Shown in pieces: positions 26,178-38,983 of a DNA stretch of 64,000 nucleotides. The notes beneath the pieces are model-generated. The model was given only the letters and a program-made list of their open reading frames with translations. It made no database searches and had not been told where the DNA came from. This stretch comes from Burkholderia sp. Bp8992 (GTDB taxonomy: Bacteria > Pseudomonadota > Gammaproteobacteria > Burkholderiales > Burkholderiaceae). Position numbers and translations under genes: made by a program. The stretch spans positions 124,001-188,000 of the forward strand of contig NZ_QTQI01000010.1 of the NCBI RefSeq assembly GCF_003853705.1, in the 5' to 3' direction. Each line of letters opens with the position of its first letter. The first letter of the stretch is position 1.

Positions 26178-26253
26178 CGACTCGCGGCCCGGCGCGTCAT
26201 GCGGCCGGGCCATTCGCCGCGCATCGATGCGGCGCCGCGTGCACTCCGATCCT

Positions 26254-26287
26254 GCCCCCGTCCGGCTCGCCGGCGGGGGCTTTCCTT
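26254..26287 (+). terminator. Intrinsic terminator after the DUF3567 gene
   Basis: A 7-bp stem GCCCCCG / CGGGGGC with extra pairing in the 13-base loop (CCGG / CCGG), followed by TTTCCTTT. Confidence 0.7.
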
Positions 26288-26341
26288 TGGCGGGCCGTCC
26301 GGCCCGCGCGGCGAGGGCCGACGACCGCTTGACGCACCGGC

Positions 26342-26347
26342 TACAAT
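26342..26347 (+). promoter_or_regulatory. -10 element for the split metH operon
   Basis: TACAAT about 34 bases before the first metH ATG. TTGACG at 26329-26334 is too close (7 bases) to be the matching -35. Confidence 0.4.
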
Positions 26348-26380
26348 GACGGTTTTCCCGTCTTCGCCGATCTTCCGCCC

Positions 26381-27448
26381 ATGTCTGCGACTCCTCTCGC
26401 CGCTTCCGCCCCGCTCGACGCGCGCTACACGCGCGGCGCCGCCCTGCCCGCGCTGCTGAAATCGCGCATCCTGATCCTCGACGGTGCGATGGGCACGATG
26501 ATCCAGCGCTACAAGCTCGACGAAGCCGCGTATCGCGGCGAGCGCTTCAAGGATTTCCCGCGCGACATCAAGGGCAACAACGAGCTGCTGTCGCTCACGC
26601 AGCCGCAGATCATCCGCGAGATCCACGACCAGTACTTCGCGGCCGGCGCCGACATCGTCGAGACCAACACGTTCGGCGCGACGACCGTCGCGCAGGCCGA
26701 CTACGGGATGGAAGATCTCGTCGTCGAGATGAACGTCGAATCGGCGAAGCTCGCCCGCGAATCGGCCGCGAAATACGCGACGCCGGACAAGCCGCGCTTC
26801 GTCGCGGGCGCGATCGGGCCGACGCCGAAGACGGCCAGCATCTCGCCGGACGTCAACGATCCGGGCGCGCGCAACGTCACGTTCGACGAACTGCGCACGT
26901 CGTACTACCAGCAGGCGAAGGCGCTGCTCGACGGCGGCGTCGACCTGTTCCTCGTCGAGACGATCTTCGACACGCTGAACGCGAAGGCCGCGCTGTTCGC
27001 GCTCGACGAGCTGTTCGAGGACACCGGCGAGCGCCTGCCGATCATGATCTCGGGCACCGTCACCGATGCGTCGGGCCGGATCCTGTCGGGCCAGACGGTC
27101 GAGGCGTTCTGGAATTCGCTGCGTCACGCGAAGCCGCTCACGTTCGGCCTGAACTGCGCGCTCGGCGCGGCGCTGATGCGCCCGTACATCGCCGAGCTCG
27201 CGAAGCTGTGCGACACCTACGTGTCGTGCTACCCGAACGCGGGCCTGCCGAACCCGATGAGCGACACGGGCTTCGACGAAACGCCGGACGTCACGTCGGG
27301 CCTGCTGAAGGAATTCGCGCAGGCCGGGCTCGTGAACCTCGCGGGCGGCTGCTGCGGCACGACGCCCGAACACATCGCCGAAATCGCGAAGGCGCTCGCC
27401 GACGTGAAGCCGCGCCGCTGGCCGAACCAGTACAGCGACAACGTCTGA
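26381..27448 (+). CDS. metH: Methionine synthase, homocysteine-binding subunit (split MetH, part 1)
   Basis: A 355-residue protein equal to the N-terminal homocysteine S-methyltransferase domain of cobalamin-dependent methionine synthase. It binds homocysteine on a zinc ion held by three Cys: one in [10 protein letters not shown] (about 247-256) and two in [10 protein letters not shown] near 318-327. The TIM-barrel start [13 protein letters not shown] is at 31-44. E. coli MetH carries this and four further domains on one 1227-residue chain; here the remaining domains are on the next gene, 41 bases downstream. Both are complete, so the split is functional, not a frameshift. Confidence 0.94.
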   Translation: MSATPLAASAPLDARYTRGAALPALLKSRILILDGAMGTMIQRYKLDEAAYRGERFKDFPRDIKGNNELLSLTQPQIIREIHDQYFAAGADIVETNTFGATTVAQADYGMEDLVVEMNVESAKLARESAAKYATPDKPRFVAGAIGPTPKTASISPDVNDPGARNVTFDELRTSYYQQAKALLDGGVDLFLVETIFDTLNAKAALFALDELFEDTGERLPIMISGTVTDASGRILSGQTVEAFWNSLRHAKPLTFGLNCALGAALMRPYIAELAKLCDTYVSCYPNAGLPNPMSDTGFDETPDVTSGLLKEFAQAGLVNLAGGCCGTTPEHIAEIAKALADVKPRRWPNQYSDNV

Positions 27449-27489
27449 CCCGACCGCCCCACGTCCTTCATCAAAAAATTCGCACCGCC

Positions 27490-30207
<2,718 letters not shown>

Positions 30208-30251
30208 TCGATGCGGACGGGCGGCCGGCCGCCCGTTTTATCAGACAAAAG

Positions 30252-30280
30252 AAAAGCCCGCTCGAAAGCGGGCTTTTTCC
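30252..30280. terminator. Bidirectional terminator between metH and the DUF1840 gene
   Basis: A perfect 9-bp stem AAGCCCGCT / AGCGGGCTT with loop CGAA. Rightward it is followed by TTTTTCC, leftward by TTTTCTTTTGT, so it serves the converging metH and DUF1840 genes. Confidence 0.85.
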
Positions 30281-30317
30281 TGTCTTACTTACCTTTCGTC
30301 CAGCCAGGCAAGGAAGC

Positions 30318-30641
30318 TCAGAAGCCCCAGTGGACGTCGGCCTGGCCGGCCTTCGCTTCGCGCAGCATCGTGAGGAACGGCGCGACACGCTGGGCCAGGC
30401 TCGGCGGCACTTCGTGGTGCGCGTGGTCGGCTTCGTCCTCGTGGAAATGGCCGGCGTGCTCGGCGCGTTCCTGCTTCGCCTGCGCCACGGCGCCTTCCAG
30501 CTTGGCGATCGCGTGGTCCAGCTCGTCGTGCGTAATCACACCGCGCTCGCCCAGCTGCTTGCCGACGAGACCCAGCACATACACGGCGAAATCCTTCAGC
30601 ACGTCGAGATCCTGTGCCGCCTTGCTCTTGAACGTAATCAT
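30318..30641 (-). CDS. DUF1840 family protein
   Basis: A cytoplasmic protein of 107 residues. It starts MITFKSKAAQDLDVL, a typical DUF1840 opening, has a His/Glu/Asp-rich middle (HAGHFHEDEADHAHHE, possibly metal-binding) and ends in PFLTMLREAKA. The function of the family is unknown. AAGGGAA lies upstream of the ATG at 30641. It is convergent with metH and divergent from argS. Confidence 0.85.
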   Translation of the reverse strand: MITFKSKAAQDLDVLKDFAVYVLGLVGKQLGERGVITHDELDHAIAKLEGAVAQAKQERAEHAGHFHEDEADHAHHEVPPSLAQRVAPFLTMLREAKAGQADVHWGF

Positions 30642-30752
30642 GACAATTCCCTTTTCATCTTGTTGTGCCTGCGCGGCGCGGTTGGGGAACGCCGGCAGAC
30701 CGGCGTCCGGCCTCGCGGACGCGGGCCGCCTGAGCGGCATATTAGCACCTGT

Positions 30753-30758
30753 TAAAAT
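30753..30758 (+). promoter_or_regulatory. -10 element for argS
   Basis: TAAAAT within GTTAAAATTC, 84 bases before the argS ATG, in a short AT-rich patch. No clear -35. Confidence 0.4.
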
Positions 30759-30841
30759 TCTGCGATCCCTGAAACGCGCGCTTAAAAAGCGCGCCGGCGG
30801 GCCGGCGTTTCCGGCCGCCACCAACGAAGCCTTCTACCAGC

Positions 30842-32623
30842 ATGCTGCCAGCACACAAACAGACCCTCGAAGCCCTGCTCGCGGATAGCGTCAAGCAGGT
30901 CGCACACGCGCTGAAAGGCGCCGACGCAGCGTCCGTCGCCCCGACCATCACGCTTGAGCGCCCGAAGGTCGCCGCGCACGGCGACGTCGCGTGCAACGTC
31001 GCGATGCAGCTCGCCAAGCCGCTCGGCACGAACCCGCGCCAGCTCGCCGAGCAGATCGTCGCCGCGCTCACCGCGCAGCCGGCCGCGCAAGGCCTCGTCG
31101 AGGCCGCCGAGATCGCCGGCCCCGGCTTCATCAACCTGCGCCTGTCGGCCGCCGCGAAGCAGGCGGTGATCGCCGCCGTGTTCGACCAGGGCCGCGCATT
31201 CGGCACGTCGGATCGCGAGAAAGGCAAACAAGTGTTGCTCGAATTCGTGTCGGCGAACCCGACCGGCCCGCTGCACGTCGGCCACGGCCGCCAGGCCGCG
31301 CTCGGCGACGTGCTCGCGAACGTGATCGCGAGCCAGGGCTACGCGGTGCACCGCGAGTTCTACTACAACGACGCAGGCGTGCAGATCGGCAACCTCGCGA
31401 TCTCGACGCAGGCGCGCGCACGCGGCCTGAAGCCGGGCGACGCAGGCTGGCCGGAAGCCGCGTACAACGGCGAATACATCGCCGACATCGCACGCGACTT
31501 CCTGAACGGCGAAACGGTCGCCGCGTCGGACGGCGAGCCGGTCAAGGGCACGGGCGACGTCGAGGATCTCGACGCGATCCGCAAGTTCGCGGTCACCTAC
31601 CTGCGCCGCGAACAGGACATGGACCTGCAGGCGTTCGGCGTGAAGTTCGACCAGTACTACCTCGAATCGTCGCTGTACAGCGAAGGCCGCGTCGAGAAGA
31701 CGGTCGACGCGCTGGTCAAGGCCGGCATGACCTACGAGCAGGACGGCGCGCTGTGGCTGCGCACGACCGACGAAGGCGACGACAAGGATCGCGTGATGCG
31801 CAAGTCGGACGGCACGTACACGTACTTCGTGCCGGACGTCGCGTACCACGTGACGAAGTGGGAGCGCGGCTTCACGAAGGTGATCAACATCCAGGGCTCG
31901 GACCACCACGGCACGATCGCGCGCGTGCGCGCCGGCCTGCAGGGGCTGCACATCGGGATTCCGAAGGGCTATCCCGACTACGTGCTGCACAAGATGGTCA
32001 CCGTGATGCGCGACGGCCAGGAAGTGAAGATCTCGAAGCGCGCGGGCAGCTACGTGACGGTGCGCGACCTGATCGAATGGTCGGGCGGCGCGGCGGCGGG
32101 CCAGGAAGCGGCGCCCGACCTGATCGACGAGGCGACCATCACGCGCGGCCGCGACGCGGTGCGTTTCTTCCTGATCTCGCGCAAGGCCGATACCGAGTTC
32201 GTGTTCGACATCGACCTCGCGCTGAAACAGAACGACGAAAACCCGGTCTATTACGTCCAGTACGCGCATGCGCGGATCTGCTCGGTGCTCAACGAACTGA
32301 AGTCGCGCTACAACGTCGACGTCGCGCAGTTGCCGGGCGCCGACCTGTCGCAGCTGACGAGCGCGCAGGCGGCGTCGCTGATGCAGAAGCTGGCCGCGTA
32401 CCCGGACATGCTCACGCACGCGGCGAACGAACTGGCGCCGCACGCGGTCGCGTTCTACCTGCGCGATCTCGCTGGCGAATTCCACTCGTTCTACAATGCG
32501 GAGCGCGTGCTGGTCGACGACGAAGCGCCGCGCAATGCGCGCGCCGCGCTCCTCGCCGCGACCCGGCAGGTGCTCGAGAACGGTCTGGCGGTGCTCGGCG
32601 TGTCCGCGCCCGCCAAGATGTAA
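30842..32623 (+). CDS. argS: Arginyl-tRNA synthetase
   Basis: Charges tRNA-Arg; 593 residues, class I. Visible are the N-terminal Add-1 domain (about 1-115), the ATP-binding HIGH-type motif HVGHGR within [18 protein letters not shown] (about 138-155), and a KMSKS-type motif KISKRAGSY (about 396-404). The C-terminal anticodon-binding domain (about 470-593) begins near [15 protein letters not shown]. Length and motifs are normal. It is followed by the SPOR protein, dsbA and an SDR on the same strand, possibly one transcription unit. Confidence 0.97.
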   Translation: MLPAHKQTLEALLADSVKQVAHALKGADAASVAPTITLERPKVAAHGDVACNVAMQLAKPLGTNPRQLAEQIVAALTAQPAAQGLVEAAEIAGPGFINLRLSAAAKQAVIAAVFDQGRAFGTSDREKGKQVLLEFVSANPTGPLHVGHGRQAALGDVLANVIASQGYAVHREFYYNDAGVQIGNLAISTQARARGLKPGDAGWPEAAYNGEYIADIARDFLNGETVAASDGEPVKGTGDVEDLDAIRKFAVTYLRREQDMDLQAFGVKFDQYYLESSLYSEGRVEKTVDALVKAGMTYEQDGALWLRTTDEGDDKDRVMRKSDGTYTYFVPDVAYHVTKWERGFTKVINIQGSDHHGTIARVRAGLQGLHIGIPKGYPDYVLHKMVTVMRDGQEVKISKRAGSYVTVRDLIEWSGGAAAGQEAAPDLIDEATITRGRDAVRFFLISRKADTEFVFDIDLALKQNDENPVYYVQYAHARICSVLNELKSRYNVDVAQLPGADLSQLTSAQAASLMQKLAAYPDMLTHAANELAPHAVAFYLRDLAGEFHSFYNAERVLVDDEAPRNARAALLAATRQVLENGLAVLGVSAPAKM

Positions 32624-32710
32624 GGATGCAAGCAGCCCGATCCGGGCTGTGAACGGCCGCGGCAGCGCCCGCCGCGGCTCTCACGATTCTTTTTGCAGGT
32701 GACTCAAGCA

Positions 32711-33613
32711 ATGGCACAACCACGCCGAACTTCGAAGCAATCGAAACAAGCCGGAGGGACATTTCTTGGAATCGTGCTGGGCCTGATCGTCGGCCTCGCG
32801 ATCGCAGTGGTGGTGGCGCTCTACATCACGCGTTCGCCGTCGCCGTTCGTGTCGAAGGTCGCACCGCCGCCGGCCGACAACGGCGCGAGCCAGCCTCAGC
32901 AGTTCGACCCGAACCGTGCGCTGCAGGGCAAGACGCCCGGCCAGCCGGTGCCGCAGGCCGCGCAGTCGGCGCCGCCGAACACCGCGCCCGGCCAGGCTGC
33001 GAACCAGACCCAGGGCGGCCTGCTGCCCGAGCCGCAGATCGTCGAAGTGCCGCCGTCGGCCAACGGATCGAGCGGCTCGAACAACACGGGCAGCTCGAGC
33101 AACACGACCGCGTCGAACAATACGTCGTCGGGCAACGGCGTCGCCGTCGCGCCGAAGCCGGCCGACACCACGCCGCCGCCGAAGAAGACGCAACAGGCGC
33201 AGCAACAGCAGCAAGGCGGCGAGGACGATCTCGCACGGTTCGCCGCGCAGAAGCAGGCGCAGCAGGCCGCCGCGCAAAAGCAGCAGCAACAGCAGCTGGC
33301 CGCGAACACGCCGAAGCCGACGTCGTCCGCCACGGCCGCAGCAGCGGCGAAGCCGCCGACCGCGAACGACGCGAACACCGGCTACTTCCTGCAAGTCGGC
33401 GCGTACAAGACCGAAGGCGACGCCGAGCAGCAGCGCGCGCGCCTCGGCTTCCAGGGCTTCGAGTCGAAGGTGTCGAAGCGCGATGTCAGCGGCGTGACCT
33501 ATTTCCGCGTGCGCGTCGGCCCGTTCTCGAAATTCGAGGATATGAACTCGGCCCGTCAACGCTTGTCCGATGCAGGTGTCGACACGGCGGTGATCCGCTT
33601 CACGAAGCAGTAA
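32711..33613 (+). CDS. SPOR-domain membrane protein (FtsN-like)
   Basis: A bitopic protein of 300 residues: a short basic cytoplasmic part, a TM helix (about 19-41), and a long periplasmic linker rich in Gln, Asn, Ser, Pro and Ala (with Gln runs near 160-200). A C-terminal SPOR domain (about 220-298, YFLQVGAYKTEGDAEQQRAR...VTYFRVRVGPFSKFEDM) should bind denuded septal peptidoglycan. This architecture is that of FtsN, the late division activator; identity is likely but not proven. I chose the ATG at 32711 with AGGTGA upstream. It is located between argS and dsbA. Confidence 0.88.
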   Translation: MAQPRRTSKQSKQAGGTFLGIVLGLIVGLAIAVVVALYITRSPSPFVSKVAPPPADNGASQPQQFDPNRALQGKTPGQPVPQAAQSAPPNTAPGQAANQTQGGLLPEPQIVEVPPSANGSSGSNNTGSSSNTTASNNTSSGNGVAVAPKPADTTPPPKKTQQAQQQQQGGEDDLARFAAQKQAQQAAAQKQQQQQLAANTPKPTSSATAAAAAKPPTANDANTGYFLQVGAYKTEGDAEQQRARLGFQGFESKVSKRDVSGVTYFRVRVGPFSKFEDMNSARQRLSDAGVDTAVIRFTKQ

Positions 33614-33641
33614 GCCAACCGGCCGAGCCCACGCAGAACCC

Positions 33642-33656
33642 GTTACGTTCCGTAAC
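33642..33656. repeat. Short palindrome upstream of dsbA
   Basis: GTTACG and CGTAAC flank TTC, giving a perfect 6-bp inverted repeat 28 bases before the dsbA ATG. It could be an operator or a small RNA hairpin; there is no further support. Confidence 0.35.
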
Positions 33657-33683
33657 CCGAGCAACTGATTCGACGTTCACAAC

Positions 33684-34322
33684 ATGAAAAAACTGCTTAG
33701 CACGCTCCTTCTGTCCCTGGGCCTGGCTGCCGGCCTCGCCCAGGCTTCGCCCGCCGCACCGGTCGCCGGCAAGGACTTCGAGGTGATGAAGTCGCCGCAG
33801 CCGGCATCCGCTCCGGCCGGCAAGGTCGAGGTGATCGAGTTCTTCTGGTACGGCTGCCCGCACTGCTACGAATTCGAGCCGACGATCGAGGCCTGGGTGA
33901 AGAAGCAGGGCAACAACATCGAGTTCAAGCGCGTGCCGGTTGCATTCCGTGACGATTTCGTCCCGCATTCGAAGCTGTTCTACGCGGTGTCCGCGCTCGG
34001 CATCTCCGAGAAGGTCACGCCGGCGATCTTCAACGCGATCCACAAGCAGAAGAACTACCTGCTGACGCCGCAGGCGCAGGCCGACTTCCTGGCCACGCAG
34101 GGCGTCGACAAGAAGCAGTTCATGGACGCGTACAACTCGTTCAGCGTGCAGGGCGAGGTGAACCAGTCGGCCAAGCTGCTGAAGGACTACGCGATCGACG
34201 GCGTGCCGACGGTCGTCGTGCAGGGCAAGTACAAGACTGGCCCCGCCTACACGAACAGCATCCCGGGCACGGCCCAGGTGCTCGACTTCCTCGTGAAGCA
34301 GGTTCAGGACAAGAAGCTCTGA
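33684..34322 (+). CDS. dsbA: Thiol:disulfide interchange protein DsbA
   Basis: A periplasmic oxidase that introduces disulfide bonds into secreted proteins. The 212-residue precursor has a signal peptide (1-21) and the redox centre CPHC (58-61) in FFWYGCPHCYEFEP, followed by the helical insert and the cis-Pro loop DGVPTVVVQGKY (about 170-181). Length and motifs are normal. It follows the SPOR gene by 70 bases and precedes an SDR gene by 19. Confidence 0.96.
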   Translation: MKKLLSTLLLSLGLAAGLAQASPAAPVAGKDFEVMKSPQPASAPAGKVEVIEFFWYGCPHCYEFEPTIEAWVKKQGNNIEFKRVPVAFRDDFVPHSKLFYAVSALGISEKVTPAIFNAIHKQKNYLLTPQAQADFLATQGVDKKQFMDAYNSFSVQGEVNQSAKLLKDYAIDGVPTVVVQGKYKTGPAYTNSIPGTAQVLDFLVKQVQDKKL

Positions 34323-34341
34323 TCGCCGCACGCGCACCGGC

Positions 34342-35115
34342 ATGACTACTCCGCTGAAGGTCTTCATCACCGGTGCGTCGAGCGGCCTCGGCCTCGCGAT
34401 GGCCGAGGAATACGCCCGCCAGGGCGCCACGCTCGCCCTCGTCGCGCGACGCACCGATGCACTCGATGCGTTCGCGCGGCGCTTCCCCAAGCTGTCCATT
34501 TCCGTCTATTCCGCCGACGTGCGCGATGCCGATGCGCTGGCCACCGCCGCCGCGTCGTTCATCGCCGCGCACGGCTGCCCCGACGTCGTGATCGCGAACG
34601 CGGGCATCAGCCAGGGCGCCGTCACGGGCCAGGGCGATCTCGCGACGTTCCGCGACGTGATGGACATCAACTATTACGGGATGGTCGCGACGTTCGAGCC
34701 GTTCGTCGGCCCGATGACGGCCGCGCGCCACGGCACGCTGGTCGGCGTCGCGAGCGTCGCCGGCGTACGCGGCCTGCCGGGCTCCGGCGCGTACAGCGCG
34801 TCGAAATCGGCCGCGATCAAGTACCTGGAAGCGCTGCGCGTCGAGCTGCGCCCGGCCGGCGTCGGCGTCGTGACGATCGCGCCCGGCTACATCCGCACGC
34901 CGATGACCGCGCACAACCCGTACCGGATGCCGTTCCTGATGGACGCCGACCGCTTCGCCGCACGCGCGGCGCGCGCGATCGCGCGGCAGCACGCGTTCCG
35001 CGTGATTCCGTGGCAGATGGGCGTCGTCGCGAAGGTGCTGCACGTGCTGCCGCGCTGGCTGTACGACCGCCTGTTCGAAAAGGCGCCGCGCAAGCCGAAG
35101 GCCGGCACGCACTGA
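34342..35115 (+). CDS. Short-chain dehydrogenase/reductase
   Basis: An NAD(P)-dependent classical SDR of 257 residues. The cofactor loop TGASSGLG is at 10-17, NAG (in IANAGIS, about 87-89), then the active-site Ser region VGVASVAGVRGLPG and the catalytic YSASK (about 152-156). The C-terminus is basic (PRKPKAGTH) and preceded by hydrophobic stretches, so it may sit at the membrane. It lies 19 bases after dsbA and probably shares its transcript. The substrate is unknown. Confidence 0.92.
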   Translation: MTTPLKVFITGASSGLGLAMAEEYARQGATLALVARRTDALDAFARRFPKLSISVYSADVRDADALATAAASFIAAHGCPDVVIANAGISQGAVTGQGDLATFRDVMDINYYGMVATFEPFVGPMTAARHGTLVGVASVAGVRGLPGSGAYSASKSAAIKYLEALRVELRPAGVGVVTIAPGYIRTPMTAHNPYRMPFLMDADRFAARAARAIARQHAFRVIPWQMGVVAKVLHVLPRWLYDRLFEKAPRKPKAGTH

Positions 35116-35529
35116 GCGCGTCGTGGATCCGGCGCGCATCTCGCCGGGGCGCCGTCCGGCCTCGGCCTGATCTGCATCGCCATACCGCGCGAACCCGCGC
35201 GGGTCTATACCGTCGTGTCGCATCACGCGCCGCGCACATCTGTCGCGATTCCGTCCGTTCCGGCGTTTGAGCCGCGCAGTCGCAGCCGCCCGCCCTGTCC
35301 CGCCCTCTCGCCTCCCGCGTCGCGCTCGCACTACGCGAACCGCCGCATCAGCACCCATTCCGTCGCGAACGCAGCCGTTTGTCGCTCAATTCACCGCGTT
35401 CCGGCGCCTTTTTCCACGCGTCGCGCGCTTTGACGGTATGCTATTCGCCAGCCGCGCCGGCCGGTCCTCGACCGCGCCGCGCCCGCATTCCGACAGCCAG
35501 CAAAAATCACAAGTCACGTGGGAGAACCT
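35116..35529. other. Gene-free stretch between the SDR and the peptide-binding protein genes
   Basis: About 410 bases. A hairpin CCGCGCG / CGCGCGG at about 35185-35202, without a T tract, may end the argS-SDR unit. TTGACG at 35430-35435 and TATGCT at 35437-35442 are promoter-like but wrongly spaced. I see no ORF worth calling. Confidence 0.45.
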
Positions 35530-37125
35530 ATGCACGTCAAGCTGTTCGCCGTGGCCGCACTCGCGGCCGCCCTTGCCGCCCCCGGCCTCGCCGCCGCCAA
35601 GCCGCTCACCGTCTGCACGGAATCGAGCCCGGACGGCTTCGACGTCGTGCAGTACAACTCGCTCGTCACGACCAACGCGTCGGCCGACGTGATCTTCAAC
35701 ACGCTCGTGTCCTACGACGAAGCCGCGAAGAAAGTCGTACCCGCGCTCGCCGACAAATGGGAAGCGAGCGCCGACGGCCTCACGTACACGTTCCACCTGC
35801 GCCCGAACGTCGCGTTCCAGACCACCGATTATTTCAAGCCGGGCCGCACGCTGAACGCGGACGACGTCGTGTTCACGTTCGCGCGGATGCTCGACGATGC
35901 GAACCCGTGGCACAAGGTGGCCGGCGCGAGCGGCTTCCCGCACGCGCAGTCGATGGGCCTCGTGAAGCTCGTGAAGTCGGTCACGAAGGTCGACGACAGC
36001 ACGGTGAAGTTCGTGCTGAACGAGCCGAACGCGACGTTCGTGCCGATCCTGACGATGGGCTTCGCATCGATCTACTCGGCCGAATACGCGGACCAGCTGC
36101 TGAAGGCCGGCAAGCAGGCCGACCTGAACGCGAAGCCGGTCGGCACGGGCCCGTTCGTGCTGAAGAGCTACACGAAGGACGCGCTGATCCGCTATGACGC
36201 GAACCCGACGTACTGGGGCACGAAGCCAAAGGTCGACCGGCTGATCTACGCGATCACGCCCGACCCGTCGGTGCGCCTGCAGAAGGTGAAGGCCGGCGAA
36301 TGCCAGATCGCGCTGTCGCCGAAGCCGCAGGACGTGCTCGCCGCGAAGGGCGAAAGCGCGCTGAAGGTCGTGCAGACGCCTGCGTTCATGACCGCCTTCG
36401 TCGCGCTGAACACACAGAAGAAGCCGCTCGACAACGACAAGGTGCGCGAGGCGCTGAACCTCGCGTTCGACCGCACGACCTACCTGAAGGTCGTGTTCGA
36501 CAACACCGCGACGGCCGCGAACAACCCGTATCCGCCGAACACGTGGAGCTATGCGAAGGACGTCGCGCCGTATGCGTACGATCCCGCGAAGGCGAAGCAG
36601 CTGCTCGCGCAGGCCGGCTTCCCGAACGGCTTCTCGACGACGATCTGGACGCGCCCGACCGGCAGCGTGCTGAACCCGAACCCGAAGGTCGGCGCGGAAC
36701 TGCTGCAGGCCGACCTCGCGAAGATCGGCGTGAAGGCCGAGGTGAAAGTGATCGAATGGGGCGAACTCATCAAGCAGGCGAAGCTCGGCCAGCATGACAT
36801 GCTGTTCATGGGCTGGGCCGGCGACAACGGCGATCCGGACAACTATCTGTCGCCGCTGTTCAGCTGCAATGCGGTGAAATCGGGCATCAACTTCGCGCGT
36901 TTCTGCGATGCGCAGCTCGACAAGCTGATCGCCGACGGCAAGTCGACGGCCGACCAGGCGAAGCGCGCGAAGCTGTATGAATCGGCGCAGAAGATCATCC
37001 ACGACCAGGCGCTGTGGATCCCGCTCGGCTATCCGACCGCGGCGGCGCTGACGCGCACGACCGTGAACGGCTATCACGTGAGTCCGTTCGGACGGCAGAA
37101 CTTCACGACGGTCGCCGTGCAGTGA
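35530..37125 (+). CDS. ABC transporter periplasmic peptide-binding protein (DppA-like)
   Basis: A 531-residue precursor with a signal peptide (about 1-23) and the SBP family 5 fold: it starts KPLTVCTESSPDGFDVVQYN and includes YTFHLRPNVAFQTTDYF and the GTGPFVLKSYTKD segment in mid-chain. Four Cys occur in positions typical of DppA. It most resembles dipeptide-binding DppA rather than OppA. The membrane and ATPase subunits are not in this window, so it may be an orphan or serve a distant permease. GGGAG precedes the ATG. Confidence 0.93.
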   Translation: MHVKLFAVAALAAALAAPGLAAAKPLTVCTESSPDGFDVVQYNSLVTTNASADVIFNTLVSYDEAAKKVVPALADKWEASADGLTYTFHLRPNVAFQTTDYFKPGRTLNADDVVFTFARMLDDANPWHKVAGASGFPHAQSMGLVKLVKSVTKVDDSTVKFVLNEPNATFVPILTMGFASIYSAEYADQLLKAGKQADLNAKPVGTGPFVLKSYTKDALIRYDANPTYWGTKPKVDRLIYAITPDPSVRLQKVKAGECQIALSPKPQDVLAAKGESALKVVQTPAFMTAFVALNTQKKPLDNDKVREALNLAFDRTTYLKVVFDNTATAANNPYPPNTWSYAKDVAPYAYDPAKAKQLLAQAGFPNGFSTTIWTRPTGSVLNPNPKVGAELLQADLAKIGVKAEVKVIEWGELIKQAKLGQHDMLFMGWAGDNGDPDNYLSPLFSCNAVKSGINFARFCDAQLDKLIADGKSTADQAKRAKLYESAQKIIHDQALWIPLGYPTAAALTRTTVNGYHVSPFGRQNFTTVAVQ

Positions 37126-37165
37126 CCGTGCGTGGCACGCAAGCGACGGCGCACACGCCGCTCGC

Positions 37166-37195
37166 TTGCGGCCCGCGCGCCGCGCTTGCTACACT
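37166..37195 (+). promoter_or_regulatory. Promoter of the ABC-F ATPase gene
   Basis: TTGCGG (37166-37171), 18 bases, TACACT (37190-37195). One of the better sigma-70 matches in the window, about 120 bases before the start codon. Confidence 0.55.
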
Positions 37196-37317
37196 GCGCG
37201 CCTGTTCCTCATACCGGACGCCAGCCAAAGTGAACAACTAAGCCTTCCCGAAATGTTTTCGCCGCCCGTGCCACGCACGCCGCATGCGAAGGTCTTCACG
37301 CATTTTTGGAGGTGCTT

Positions 37318-38970
37318 ATGGCTGCAGCCACGCCCACCGGCGCGCTCGTCGCGCTTCATCACGTTTCCTTCCGCTTCGACGACGGCATCACGCTGTTCGA
37401 TTCGCTCGACCTGGCCATCGATCGCACGCCGACCGGCATCGTCGGCCGCAACGGCATCGGCAAGAGCCTGCTCGCGCAACTGATCGCGGGGCGCCGCGCA
37501 CCAAGCGCGGGGACGATCGAGCGGCATACGCCCGTCGTCTACGTCGCGCAGCAGCATGACGATGACGACGACAACGCAGCAGCCCGCCCGCGGACCGTCG
37601 CGCAGGTCGCCGCGCTCGACGCACCGCTCGGCGCGCTCGCGCGTATCGCGGACGGCCGCGGGGAACCGCACGACTTCGACCTGATCGGCGATCGCTGGGA
37701 TCTCGCGGAGCGGCTACGCACGGCGCTCGACGCGGCCGGGCTGCGCGACGTACAGCCCGACACGCCCGCGCACGCGCTGAGCGGCGGCCAGCTCGCACGT
37801 GTCGCGCTGATCGGCGCACTGTTGTCGAGCGCTGGCCTGCTCGTGCTCGACGAACCGACCAATCACCTCGACGCGCCGGGCCGCGCGTGGCTGCACGCGG
37901 CGCTCGACGGCTGGCGCGGCGGCGTCGTCATCGTGAGCCACGATCGTGCGCTGCTCGCCGGCGTGCAGCGCATCGTCGAGTTGACGCCGCACGGCGCGCA
38001 CTCGTACGGCGGCAACTACGCGCTCTACCGCGCGCAGCGCGACGCGCAACGGGATGCCGCGCAAGCGGCGCTCGACCATGCGCGCACCGAGCGCGGGCGC
38101 GTGCGGCGCAGGCTCGAACAGGAACACGACACGATCCAGCGCCATGCGGCCGCGTCGCTGCGCGACGCGAAGACGGCCAACCTGTCTTCGGGCGCAAAGC
38201 AAAGCCGCAAAGGTGCGGCGCGCAGCATCATGGGGGCGGTCCGGCGTCATCAGGGCGACTTCAAGGCGACGCTCGACGAGCGCGTGCAGGAAGCGGCCGC
38301 GCGCGTCGAAGCCGACGCACCCGTGCTCGTGTCGCTGCCGGCTACCGAAGTCAGCGCACGCCGCCAGCTATTCACGCTCGAACACGCGAAACTGCCGTGG
38401 CGCGTCGCCGGCAACGCCGACACGATCACGTGGTCAGCGAGCGGCGCCGTGCGTATCGCGCTGACGGGCCCGAACGGCTGCGGCAAATCGACGTTGCTGA
38501 GAATGCTCGCGGGCGAACTCGCGCCGCGCTCAGGTAGCTGCACGACGCACGTGAGCGCCGCGTATCTCGACCAGCGACTCGCGCTGCTCGACCCCGAGCG
38601 CTCGATCGTCGAGCAGTTGGACCTGCTCGATACGCCGCTTGCCGAAGGCGACCTGCGCAGCCGTCTCGCGCTGCTGCAGCTCGACGCGACGCGCGCGACG
38701 CAGCCGGCCCGGCAACTGAGCGGCGGCGAACGGCTGAAGGCCGCGCTCGCATGCGCGTTGTGGCGCGGCACGCCCGCGCAGCTGTTGCTGCTCGACGAGC
38801 CGACCAATCACCTCGATCTCGAATCGGTGCGCGCGATCGAAGCCGCGCTGGGCGGCTTCCCGGGCGCGATCGTCGTCGCGTCGCACGACCCCGCGTTTCT
38901 CGCGGCGCTCGAACCGACGCACACGATGCAATGGCATCACGACGGGTGGCGCTACGAGCCCGTCGTGTAA
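37318..38970 (+). CDS. ABC-F family ATPase (duplicated ATP-binding cassettes)
   Basis: A soluble 550-residue protein with two ABC domains and no TM helices. Cassette 1: Walker A GRNGIGKS (43-50), LSGGQLAR, LLVLDEPTNHLD. Cassette 2: GPNGCGKST, LSGGERLK, LLLLDEPTNHLD. The linker between them (about 245-345) is charged and helical, as in the ABC-F ribosome-binding proteins (Uup/EttA/YheS). Members act in translation or drug resistance; the subgroup cannot be fixed by eye. An Asp-rich loop (residues about 81-85) follows the first cassette's Q-loop. GGAGGT lies before the ATG at 37318. Confidence 0.92.
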   Translation: MAAATPTGALVALHHVSFRFDDGITLFDSLDLAIDRTPTGIVGRNGIGKSLLAQLIAGRRAPSAGTIERHTPVVYVAQQHDDDDDNAAARPRTVAQVAALDAPLGALARIADGRGEPHDFDLIGDRWDLAERLRTALDAAGLRDVQPDTPAHALSGGQLARVALIGALLSSAGLLVLDEPTNHLDAPGRAWLHAALDGWRGGVVIVSHDRALLAGVQRIVELTPHGAHSYGGNYALYRAQRDAQRDAAQAALDHARTERGRVRRRLEQEHDTIQRHAAASLRDAKTANLSSGAKQSRKGAARSIMGAVRRHQGDFKATLDERVQEAAARVEADAPVLVSLPATEVSARRQLFTLEHAKLPWRVAGNADTITWSASGAVRIALTGPNGCGKSTLLRMLAGELAPRSGSCTTHVSAAYLDQRLALLDPERSIVEQLDLLDTPLAEGDLRSRLALLQLDATRATQPARQLSGGERLKAALACALWRGTPAQLLLLDEPTNHLDLESVRAIEAALGGFPGAIVVASHDPAFLAALEPTHTMQWHHDGWRYEPVV

Positions 38971-38983
38971 GGACGACGCGCGC

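Noticed and set aside
26329-26347. A complete -35/-10 promoter for metH
   Set aside because: TTGACG and TACAAT are only seven bases apart, far too close; only the -10 is kept.
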